From positions 1,303,431 to 1,367,430 of the forward strand of contig CAJNDS010002168.1 in the NCBI GenBank assembly GCA_905221605.1: 64,000 nt of DNA, read 5' to 3'. The notes under the pieces were generated by a model. That model was not told where the DNA came from and made no database searches. It saw only the letters and a list, made by a program, of their open reading frames with translations. How positions within the stretch are numbered: position 1 is the stretch's first letter; each line of letters starts with the position of its first letter. Shown here piece after piece: positions 13,001 through 25,000 of the stretch. Both the position numbers and the translations under genes were made by a program. This stretch comes from Symbiodinium natans. Lineage: Eukaryota; Sar; Dinophyceae; Suessiales; Symbiodiniaceae.

Positions 13001-16000
13001 CGTGGTCTCCCATGAGCGCAATGGGGCCGGGCGGGTGTCACGCGGTTCGGGCCCGTGGTGAGCGACCTCGCCCGCGCTTTAATGCGTTCAGCTGTTTTTG
13101 CCTTCGAAAAAGTGCACAAAGAGAGCACGGCGTTGCAAATGTGGAAAGCAAGACCAAATGCGTTTTTTAGGCCTGGCAAAATGCATTCGGGCAGCGCTTG
13201 GACATCCATGTCTACTGGTATTTTACGACCAACATTTCCCCGACATGCATCTGAGGGCATTCCACATGCATTTTTCGTCGCCCGAAAACGCATTTGACAC
13301 TGGTTTCCTATCATGTTGCAATCTTGGGTTCTGCCGCTGAAATTTCATGTCTTTCTGCGCGTAAGAACATCTATAAATAGGATTTGAACGCGTTTAGAAC
13401 CATAATCACCGTTTCGCAAAATTCCCGAAAAGGGGCCTAAAATCAGAAGCAACATGCCCAGATGCATTTTTGCGAGGCAGGCAAAATGCATTCGCGCAGC
13501 TTGCTCCTTCCAAAACCACAATAAAAAACTCGCTTGATAGCTGACTTTTGTGTCAAAGACAGAGGCCCCGTGCGGAAGAAACCAAAGTCCGAATGCATTT
13601 TTTGCCTGTGCCCAAATGCATTCAGCTGTTTTCGCTTTGAGAAAGTGCAGAAAGAGCACGCGGCATTGCACATGTGGAAAGCAAGACCAAATGCGTTGTT
13701 CAGGCCTGGCAAAATGCATTCGGCAGCATCTGGTCTTCCATTCTATTCGGTTGGCTCCATTACAGCATGAAAAACAAACGAAAACAACAAAAATAATAGA
13801 TTGGTGTTTTACGACCAACGTCTACCCGACATGCATTTCTAGGGCATTCCAAATGCATTTTTCGTCGCCCGAAGAATGCATTTGGCACTGGTTTCCTATC
13901 ATGTTTAGTCTTGGTTTCTGCTGGCTCATGACGTATTCGATTCTTCTGATGTGTTTTCTGTGCATAAAAGCTGTAGGATTTGAAAAACGTGTTTAGAACA
14001 ATGCTCGACATTTTGCAGGAGTACCGAAACAGACCCAGAATCAGGAAGAACATGCTCAGGTGCATTTTTCAAAGTGGGCAGAATGCATTCGCGCAGCTTG
14101 CTCCTTCCACAACCACAATAACATTGAGTTAACCGCTGATCTTTCGTCGTAAAGACAAGCTGCGTACAAAAGAGGCGAATGCACAACTGCATTTTTCGCG
14201 CGTGCCTAAATGCACTCAGCTGTTTTCGCCTTTGAAAAAGTACAGAAAGAGAGAGCATGGCGTTGCGTGTAGAAAGCAAGACCAAACGCATTTTTCAGGC
14301 TTAGCAAAATGCATGTAGGCAGCGCTTGGACATCCATGCCAATCCATCGTTTGGATTGGGAAAGGGTTGTTCCGACCCCTGGCAGCTCCAAAGAGAAGCC
14401 TGAAACCCATGCCTCCATACTGAGCCCAATTTTTCTGATTGTAAACTCGGCCTGCCGAATTCTACGCGTCGCGTTATTGCTTCATGCCGCTTTCCCTTGA
14501 TCTGCAATCTTACTGTTTGGGGTCTTCGCCGGCATAGTCTAATACTGATTACTCATTTTAGTATTTGCTTTCATGATAGGGTTGATTATTATGTAACTTT
14601 CTATTCTGCATTATTTAGCATTGTTTATTTAGTGCTTTCGTTTTTGTTTTTACCTTGTGTATATATGTATACAGATTTATGCAGTTTTGTTGCCCAGGTG
14701 GTTTCCTTACAAAGCCCACTGGGCAAACAAGGGACCCCCTCCTTCTTATTCCTAGCTTATTGGAAAACCTCGAGGACCATCCATACATGTATATAGATAT
14801 GCAGATATAGATAGATATAGGTAGATATTTGCCTCATATAGTCCCTATTTACCTAAGTAGTCCATCCCCCTAGACCCTAAACCCCTAAACCCACCCCTAA
14901 CTCCTAAACTCCTAGAATCCTAAAGCCGTAGACCCCCTAAACTCCTAATTGAAGGCTGTAACATCCGCAAGCCAACCTAAACCCCTAACCCCTAAACCCT
15001 AAACGCTGAGACCCCCTAGACCCCCTAGACCCTAAACCCAAAACCTTAAAACCCTAAACCCTAAACCCCCCTAAACCCCCCTAAACCCCCCTAAACCCCC
15101 CTACACCCCGTAGACCCTAAGCCCAAAACCCTAAACCCTAAACCCCTAGAGCCCCAAACCCTAAACCCAAAACCTTAAACCCTAAACCCTAAACTTCTAG
15201 AGCCCCAAACCCTAAACCCCCTATACCCTAAACCCTAAACCCTAAACCCCAAACCCTAAACCCTAAACCCCCAAAACCCTGGCGTCACCACACGCGCGCC
15301 AGGACAGCAGCGGCACCTGGGTGACCCTGGCATCCCAAGTGGGCCGCGCTGGTGCTGTGAAGACCGACCTGCAAGGCCGAGGGTTTAGGGTTTAGGGTTT
15401 AGGGTTTAGGGTTTAGGGTTTAGGGTTTAGGGTTTAGGGTTTAGGGTTTAGGGTTTAGGGTTTAGGGTTTAGGGTTTAGGGTTTAGGGTTTAGGGTGTAG
15501 GGTTTAGGGTTTAGGGTTTCGGGTTAATCCTTGAGTTCTGAGCCTGATATAATATACCCTAAGCCCTAAACTCCCAACCAATCCTCAGCCCTGTAGCCTC
15601 GACCCCTTGCCAATCGAAAGTCTGACAGAACCTATACTGCAAACCCTTAACCCCAAAACCCCAAACCCCAAACCCCAAACCCTAAACCCTATAAACCCTA
15701 AACTTGCACCGCAACCCTTAATCCCCAAAACTCTGAAACCCTAAACCTTGCCGCCCCAAACTCGAGTTTCTTGTTGCAACCCCCTAAACCCTAAACCCTA
15801 AACCCTAAACCCTAAACCCTAAACCCTAAACCCTAAACCTCGCGGCAGGCTCGGTGAGTTGGTTGCGCTTGCTCTGCCACGGCGGCTCGGAGATTCGCAT
15901 TTTCGAGCCCGCCGACTCAAGATGATCATAGGGGCTTAGGGGTTTTGGGGGTTTAGGGTTTAGGGTTTAGGGTTTAGGGTTTAGGGTTTAGGGTTTAGGG

Positions 16001-19000
16001 TTTGGGGGTTTAGGGGTTTGGGGGTTTCGGGGTTTAGGGAGTTTAGGTGTAGGTTTAGGGTTTAAGATTTAGGGTTTAGGGTTAGGGTTTAGGGATTAGG
16101 GTGTAGGGTTTAGGGGTTTAGGGGTTTAGGGGTTTAGGGGTTTAGGGGTTTAGGGGTTTAGGGGTTTAGGGGTTTAGGGGTTTAGGGGTTCAGGGTTTGG
16201 GTTAAGGGGTTTAGAGGTTTTGGGGTTTAGGGGTTGAGGTGTGTTGAGGGGTTGAGGGGTTGAGGTCTTAGGGTTATGGGGTCCCAAGCTGCCCTTGCCT
16301 CCTACCTCAAGTTACGTCCGACAAGGCTGAAGCGAAGACTCTTAAGGGTTGCCAGGTAAACCCTAAACCCCAAACCCCAAACCCCAAACCTTAAACCCTA
16401 CACCTTAAACCCCAAAGTCTAGTTGGGAGCCTTTCTTAAAACATCAGTCCCTCAGCCGTATCTCTTCAAGAACATCGGGGTCTCTGACGCTGAGGGTGCT
16501 AGAAAGGGAGGAGATGGGGGGAGGCTTGTGCTAAGTTTTTTAAGTTTGGGTCTAGGCTGTCGGGTTAAGGGTTTAGAGCTTAATATCCCGCCTGCACCAC
16601 GTAAGCCAAGTAAGAAGACGAGGTTCCAAGTCTACGGAACGCTGGATACGCAGACCACCACCACGACGGAGCCGGTCGAGACAGGCCTGGCGCGTGGCGG
16701 TCGCCTTTGTGTGGTTTAGGGTTCAGGGTCTAGAGTTTAGGGTTTAGGGCTACTAGGACCCAGAAGTAGGGTAGGCCCCTTTGTAACACAAAAAGGGCAC
16801 CCTCTTGATTCCTAGGTTACTCTTGGGTCGAAGGGGCGTTTGGTGAAGAGACCCCTTTACAGGGTGTTTTGGCAGTTCGGCAGCTCTCAGGGGGTTTAGG
16901 GGTTTAGGGTTTAGGGTTTAGGTGGTGGTAGCTGCAAAAGGCACGTCGACCACAACCACGACACCCTTCGATGGCCTCAACCTCGCGCAGGGGAAGCCAG
17001 TGCCACCCAGCTAGAGTTTAGGGTTCAGGGTTTAGGGCCTAGGGTTTAGGGTTTGTTTCTCGATCCCTGGCTGTATAGCATGAAGGAGCTGTTATGATAA
17101 AAGGGGTGCTTTGGGAGCCTTTGAGCCTTTGGCAAATCTCGACAGACAGCTTAGGGTTTAGGGTTTAGGGTTTAGGGTTTAGGGCTTAGGGCTTAGCGCT
17201 TAGGGCTTAGGGTTTAGGGCTCAGGGCTTAGGGTCGAGGGTTAGGGTGAGGGTTTGGGGTTTAGGGTTTAGGGTTTAGGGTTTAGGGCTTAGGGCTTAGG
17301 GCTTAGGGCTTAGGGCTTAGGGCTTAGGGCTTAGGGCTTAGGGTCGAGGGTTTAGGGTGAGGGTTTAGGGTGTTGTTCTCCCGCCAAGGCTTGCATCTTC
17401 TTTCCGCTCGCCTACGGAGTTTGCTTATCGCGCGGTTGCTTCTTGAATGCAGGTCAATGCCGTTTCCAGTGATAGTGTTTAAGTTTTTCTCCCCCCCTCC
17501 CCCGTGCATGCAGCACCGAAACCGCAAACCCGAAACGCCAAAACCCCAAACCCCTAAACTCTAAACACCCAAACCCCAAGTCCTAACTATATATTCCGAC
17601 TTTAGGATGGAATCTTGGAGACGCGCTGGGCGTCCGCAGCCTCGCCCGAGCAGTGGATCTGGGTGGACTTGTGCCTTGTCCTCTCGGTGTAGGGTTTAGG
17701 GTTCAGGGTTCAGGGTTGAGGGTTTAGGGCTTAGGGCTTAGGGCTTAGGGTACTATTTGCTTCGGAACCTTTGTCCTCTCTGGTGGACTTGTTTTGTGGA
17801 GGTGTGACATTTTCCCCCTACTGTTGTGAGTTGAAGTGTTTCCTCCCACTCTGTCTGTGTCTGTGTCTGTGTGTGTGTGTGTGTGCATGTGTGCATGTGT
17901 GCATGTGTGCATGTGTGCATGTGTGCATGTGTGCATGTGTGCATGTGTGCATGTGTGCATGTGTGCATGTGTGTATGTGTGTGTGTGTATGTGAGTACGT
18001 GTGTGTGTGTGTGTGGACCACGACCAACATCTTTCTTACTGTGAAGGTTGTGAACCCCTTCGTCGTGTAATCGTCGTTTTGCTAACTTCATGCCTTAACT
18101 AAGATTGGGGCTTTCCAGATGTATCCAGGCAAGCAAACTTCTTCTTTACTATCCCTAAACCCTAAACCCTAAACCCTAAACCCTAAACCCTAATAAACCC
18201 TAATAAACCCTAATAAACCCTAATAAACCCTAATAAACCCTAAACCCTAAACCCTAAACCCTAAACCCTAAACCCTAAACCCTAAACCCTAAACCCTAAA
18301 CCCTAAACCCTAAACCCTAAACCCTAAACCCTAAACCCTAAACCCAAATGATGGCTTCTTGAAAAATCTTGGTGGAAGCCCTTGAGCTGCCTTAAGGCTG
18401 GGAGCCTACGATCTCACCTCGGTGCTGGTTCTCTGGGGCCCAGACTTTCCAGGCTTGGCCATCAGCTTTGTCCCATGGTTTAGGGTTTAGGGTTTAGGGT
18501 TTAGGGTTTGGGTTTAGCCCTTGGGAGGATCCAAAAAATTGGTCCCCTTAAGGGTTCCTAAGACTGACCCAATCGTAGTAGAGGGTACTACTTGGGGGTT
18601 CTATTTAAGGATCCTCCCACATCTCTGGGTTGAGCCCTGAATCCCATGTCGCTGTACCAGGTGAGAACCCCCCAACCCCCCCCCCTTTTTTTTGTAGCTG
18701 GCTTTTCTTGAGAACCTACAAGTGGCCGCGGATTTTGCACGACAAGTTTAGGGTTTAGGGTGTAGGGTTTAGGGTTTAGGTGTCTCGGTGCTTTTTTTGG
18801 TCTTCAGGCCAGTACTCCATCCAAACGGCCCCCAACGGTATCGACTGGACGACCGCCGCTGTGGACTCCCGTCCCAAAGTTGGTTTAGGGTTTAGGGTTT
18901 AGGGTTTAGGGTTTAGGGTTTAGGGTTTAGGGTGGCTCCGGCTGGCTTAGTGAGGCTTAGTAGGTATGGCTTCAACCCTAAAACCCTAAACCCTACAACC

Positions 19001-22000
19001 CTAAGCAACCCTAAACCCCTAAACCCCCAAACCCCCAAACCCCCAAACCCTAAACCCCTAAACCCCTGAACCCCTAAACCCTAAACCCTAATCCCTAAAC
19101 GTATCCAGCCCGGGGCCTTACTCCCAAAAGCCGAGACCTTGCACCCAGCATTGGGGCTTCTCCACTGTAGCTGCGCACTCACATGGCTTTGCGATTCGGA
19201 TCCGACCCTAAACCCTAAACCCTAAACCCTAAACCCTAAACCCTAAACCCTCAACCTTAAACCCTAAACCCTAAACCCTAAACCCTAAACCCTAAACCCT
19301 AAACCCTAAACCACTCTTTCATATATAGTATAAATGTTCATGACTTTGTGGGCAAGGTCATATATTTAGCGGGCAAGGTCATATATTTAGTGGGCAAGGT
19401 TACATATTTAGCGGGCAAGGTCATGTATTTAGCGGGCAAGGTCAGATAAATTGTGGGCAAGGTCCATTGGCTAAAAATGACCTTGCCCACTAAAAGGGCG
19501 ACCTTGCCCACTAAATATATTCTTGCCCGCTAAACATATGACCTTGCCCGCCAAATATATAACCTTGCCCGCTAAAGCCAGGTCATATATGTAGCGGGCA
19601 AGGTCATATATTTAGTGGGCAAAGTCATATATTTAGTGGGCAAGGTCATATATTTAGCGGCAGGTCATATATTAAGCGGGCACCCCCCCCACGCCCGGCC
19701 CCCCCCCCCCCCCCACCCCACCCCCCCCCCCCCCCCCCCCACCCCCCCCCCCCCCCCCCCCCCCCACCCCCCCCCCCCCCCCCCACCCCCCCCCCCCCAC
19801 ACCCCCCCCCCACCCCCCCCCCCCCACCCCCCCCCCCACCCCCGCCTCAGGCAAGTCCCCGTTCTCCGCCCGGAAAAGAGGAGTTACTTTTCGGTCATTT
19901 TCAATGAGTTCTAGGATTTCGGGTTCAAGGAAAAGGAGGGTTAAATTGCAGGGACGAGTGTCAGGGTTCAATTGGGGCCAAGAGTTTGGGTTGCGTGTGA
20001 AACTGTTCATTCTCTTCATGGTATGGGGTTCTCTGGGTGGGTGGGTACTTTTCAAACGCTTGAAAAGTTGCTAACCTAGTGAATGCTTGAACTTTGAGAT
20101 GCTGAACCCTAAACCCTAAACCCTAAGCCCTAAACCCTAAACCCTAAACGGCGAGGGGCAGAGTCGGTCTCCAGAGAGCCGAGCAATGGCTCAGAGAAGG
20201 GCCAGGTAATATAGGGGTCGGAGTAGTTCCTAAAAGTTTTCCCTTATGGTCCCTACATAATTATACTAAACCCTAAACCCTAAACGCTAAACCCTAAAAG
20301 ACTAGACTAACCCCCAAAACCCTGTTCTAATGATTTAGGCGCGCAGCGCCTATAGTAGGGTGGTAGAAAGACCCGGTGTCTTGCAGCTTAGAAAGGAGTG
20401 CTGCGAGGAACGCTTAGCTTGTAAACAATGAGGAGTAAAAAGGAGCTCCGAGGCAACCCGAAAGGGCGGCAAACGCTGCAAACGCGCCCGCCGCGCGATC
20501 CCAAGGGGGCAGGAGGAGGGGGACTACGTTGCTGACGCTGGGCGTCGGACCCTTGGGATCGCCGGCGGGCGAGGCGGCGGCGGCCCCGGATCAGGACGAC
20601 GAGGGTGAGCGGCTGAGACGTGCTGCCCCTGCAGTCCCGGCCCCTATAACGGGTAAAGATCCTGGAGCTGCGTTGCTTTCCTCTACTCGCCGTTGCCAGG
20701 GCTTGAGTCTGATCCGGGAGGCTGAGTTAAAGAATTCGAATGGCGAGAACTTGGTCGAGATGCGCGCTCGCCTGGCCGAGCTAATTAAAGAGCGCCAACG
20801 CCTTTTGAAACAGTATCGCGTGTGGCGATCGAAGGGCGGCGGCGCTGAATTTGTGCTGCGTCACCGCCTGCACTGGGTTGCGCGTAAATTCGCACGGACG
20901 ACTGAGGCAGAGCGGAACGCCACGTGGTTCTCTGCCAAAGGTCGCGCACGGCGTGGTCCGCCGTGCCCGCGTGCGTGTGCCGAATCGGCCACGTGTGCGG
21001 GAGGGACGAAATGCCCCTTGTGCAGAAGCGCGGCGAAGGATTTGGGCGAAGGCAGTGGCTTTCATCAGACTCTTGCTGGCCAGAGGGCCTTTTCAAGCAA
21101 GCAGTCGCTTCGCGCCTTGCAACACCCTGTGACGGCAATGTTCCTCCCGATTTTCCTTTGCCGGAATTCGGCCATCGCAATGTCCGCAAGACTTGCACGC
21201 GGCCGGGGTGCTTAGGAGGGCGTGGCTGCAAGGGAGGGCGGCTGCGCAGGCGCCGACTGGATGATGCCATCGTGCGGCCGACCCGTCCCTGCAGGAAGAT
21301 TTTATTGGTCCAGTAGACCTACCTAAGCCTTTGCGGGCACCGGACCCCGGAGTCGCTGCGGAAGGGGCTCCGAACAGTGACTCCGAGGACGACCGGCCTA
21401 TGCCTGCGGATCCCAGGGTCAAGGCTCGAGACGATTTGCGTCTGCGCTTCGATAGAGCTCTGCTCGACCACGCGCTTAATTGGCCTGGCGCAGAAGGAAG
21501 CGGGGGTCAGGCGTGAGGATCCCTTAGAAGCGTGGGTTGAAGACACTTGCCCCGTAACAGTCCCATACCGATAGGAAAACTATACAGTAGTCCAAGGGTT
21601 CAGTAGTCGTATTTATAGATATTGCCAGCGGCACCTGAACAGAAGATTTCCGGATCCTCCGCCTGCTAAAGGGATAGTAGCAACATGGGTTTCGGCGGAC
21701 GTAAGACGGTACCGGAGGTAGTGATGGTGCATACTGTGTGTAGCTTAACTTGCAATATTCCAAGCGTCATTGGGACCCTTTTCCTGCGAATTCGTTTTCT
21801 GCGTGGCGCATTTCGGAATTCGTTTCTGCACGACCTTTTTGCGGCGATGCGGCCGGGTCTGCCCATAGTCCTATAGACTGAACACATTTTATCAAGTGTT
21901 CCTTTCAGGTTCGTATTTCTTGGAAGCAGCCACGTACCGTGACTTTGCAAAAGACGTTATGCCGAAGAGCCCTGCGTCTACTGGAATGGAGTTGTGAGAA

Positions 22001-25000
22001 ATGCTTAAGGGGCGATGCAAGGGAACGCGCTTCATGGGCAGCCCGCATGCACGGAATTCGTTGGCTCGGCCCTGTGAATATGCGCGTGCACGTTTTGCCT
22101 TGGCTTCGGCCTTGGCCGTTTTTGCCTTTGGGCAACGTATTTGCATGCCTTGCGTCTAGAATTCGCTTCGATCAGAGCATGGGCCGCCCGAGCATGCTCT
22201 CAATCTGGCCGGGCGGCCCCAGCCAATGTCAAACGACAGCAGCAAGCCACGATGTGAGGGAGTGCGTGCATCGGGCAATCAGGACAGACACGAGCATCGG
22301 AAAGCAAGGCGCAGGCAGGTGAAGAACACGCGCACGTCAGCGTTCCTTTGCTTGGCTGTGTCGTTGGCTTAGAGAAGGGGTTGGGGGGGGGGGGTGGGTA
22401 TTCTTTTGTGGCCGCGCGTTCCATGCGCCCCGCGAACGTGGGGTTCCTATTCGACTAAACTGTGTCCGGTCAGAGACGTGTCCTGCCCTCCTCACAGGGT
22501 TTGGGTCGTATGCCGTCGTGCGCGCCCAAACCTTCAAAGTTCGTGCGCGACACATTCTCGAGCATTTTCAGGGACCAACAAGCGGTTTTTGATAGCCCCA
22601 GGGGCAGTACCAGGCCAAGACTTGACCAAACCCTACATCCCAAACCCTAGCACCCAAGCCTGACTAGATGGGCCCTGGGGATATTTTTAAGCTTTCTGTT
22701 ATTGGGTTTAAGAGAATCATGTTTCGGAATATTTGTCAGAGGGTTTTCAGGGCCATCCTAGCTGAACCTTAAACCTAAACCCTAAACCCTAAACCCTAAA
22801 ACCTAAACCCTAAACCCTGAACCCTGAACCCTCAACCCTAGACCCTAAACCCTAAACCCTAAACCCTAAACCTTAAACCCTAAACCCTAAACCCTAAACC
22901 CTAAACCCTATACCCTATACCCTAAACCCTAAACCCTAAACCCTAAGCCCTAAGCCCTAAACCCTAACACCACACCAAGGAGACCGGCATGGCGGGCCCC
23001 GTCCGCACCACCTTGGAGTCTGTCACAGGCCAAGCGCCCCCAAAGCCTTAGGGTTCAGGGTTTAGGGTTTATTAGGGTTTAGGGTTTAGGATTTAGGGTT
23101 TAGGGTTTAGGGCTCAGGGCTTAGGGTTTAGGGTTTAGGGTTTCTGAACTTTGCTTACTCAGCCAATACTTGTACTTTAAGCTTTTTGGGTTTCCTTCTC
23201 TTTGATAGGAATATTGAAGCTTAACCTATACTTGTCCTATGGTTATTGGAGAAGTAAGTTTGGGTCAGAACCCCCTAAACTTCATGTACCAGGCCATTGT
23301 ACTTGGGGGTTTCCCCAAGCAGGGTGCCCCCGTTTGGTTAGGGGTATAGGGTTTAGGGGTTTGGGGTTTGGGGTTTGGGGTTTAGGGTTTAGGGTTTGGT
23401 TCCTACAAGAAGGATGGTTATAGCATATTCAGGATACCCGATTTTGGGCAATGCCCACATTGCATCCGCCCTCGAAGCAGGTTTCGAGGAAACCCAGCGA
23501 ATGATCCGCATATCCCTTCATTAAGAAATGTGCCTTATCTTGATGTTTTCAGGGTGGCGGGTTAGGGTTTAGGGCTTAAACTCCCGAAGCCGCAAGCCCA
23601 GAACCCCAGGCCTGAACCCGAAACCCTAAACCCCAAACCCTAACCCCTAAACCCTAAACCTATGTACATTCTTCAAAGAAGTTTTGTTGTGCCCTCGGGG
23701 CGCCGATATCACGCCCGGGCCCCTGGTTCAGGAGATTATTGTGATGGTCTCATCCGAGCCGTAAAGGGAGAAAAGTCCCCTTCCCCTTCCCCAATTGCAC
23801 AGCAAGTGCACAACAAGTCTAGAAATAGCTCAGAATACGTCTCACAAACAGTCTTCACCCTCAAAGCATCTCTCTTTTTTTGCAGGGTGATGTACCAGAT
23901 GTAATGATGCCTGCAATTCGAGACATTCGGCAAGGGGACAGTTCCAGCAACCAGCACTTGCGGTTGAGATAAACCCTAGACCTAAACCCTAAACCCCAAA
24001 CCCTAAACCCTAAACCCTAAACCCCTAAACCCCAAAGCCCCCAACCCTCAAATCCCCATTGCTCCCTGGTGCAGGACAATGGATCCGGATCCTTTGCCAC
24101 GGGAACACAGGCCTTCTAACTTTGCTTTACAACCTATGTAAACATGTAGGGTTTAGCCATGTTCACCTCACAAATACTGTAGCTCAGGCTAGTTGTAGGG
24201 ATGTCCAGATGTGCCTTCATCTACTTGATACCTTTTAGAAAAAGACTGACCACCTCCGAACCTGCGAATGGGGTTTTCAGGGTTCAGGGTTTAGTGGTTA
24301 AGGTTTCGGGGTTTGGATCCCTTGCTCGGCAGACGCAACCGGAAGAGTTCTTGAAAGGCTGTTGATTTGAGGAGTCGAATGATGAACCGATGAACCACTC
24401 TGGCAGAGACAGCACATTTGGAAGTTCTTCATGGAAACGCCCCAAAAGAATCTGGGTTTTGGAGTGCTATACTTTGTATACTGTTTTTTTTGGTTCTGGG
24501 TTCCTACTATAGCTACGTATATCTCAAAAGTATATACTCTTTTTCCAAGGTCTATTTCCAAAGTAGGGCAACTACTCCCGGATGACTACTATTTGCTTAA
24601 GAACTCCTCCCTCCCCCCCAAAAAAAAACAAAAAACTGTATATATATATATATATATTTATATAATAGTAATAATAGTAAGGACGATTTTTTTGTTTTTG
24701 TTTGGTGGGGGGGTGGGGGGGGTGGGGGGGCTCTTAAGCAAACAGTAGATGGGCCTTCTGACTAGGTTGCAGCATCGACGAGCTGCGCATCTTCGGGGCA
24801 GATCCCAGCCGCCAGTCAAGTCATTTCAGGCGCAGGGCCTTCGGGGGATTTAGTACCCTAAACCGTATACACCCTAAATCCCTAAATCCCTAAATCCCTA
24901 AACCCTAAACCCTAAATCCTAATGCTCAATGAATATACCCTAAACTCAAAGTCCCTGATTTCGAGATGCCCCTCCGGTGGATAGCAATGCTGGCAATCTT

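Larger units (their letters stand above)
18879..22979. other. 4.1-kb intron carrying several insertions
   Basis: It runs from GTTGGTTTAGGG to ACACCAAG between domain 2 exons. It holds telomere tracts, the 21-bp inverted array, the poly-C tract, a shared intron-end element, a putative introner and a GC-rich block, each listed separately. Other spacers (for example 19100-19205) are open but not needed by phase. Confidence 0.6.

Noticed and set aside
13055-14507. Open frames of 60-157 codons in the ATGCAT-rich repeat
   Set aside because: The frames are not conserved between repeat copies and occur on both strands.
17745-18091. His/Thr/Cys repeat proteins
   Set aside because: They come from the GTGTGCAT microsatellite on both strands.
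19615-20055. Pro-rich or Gly-rich protein
   Set aside because: It is encoded only by the poly-C tract.
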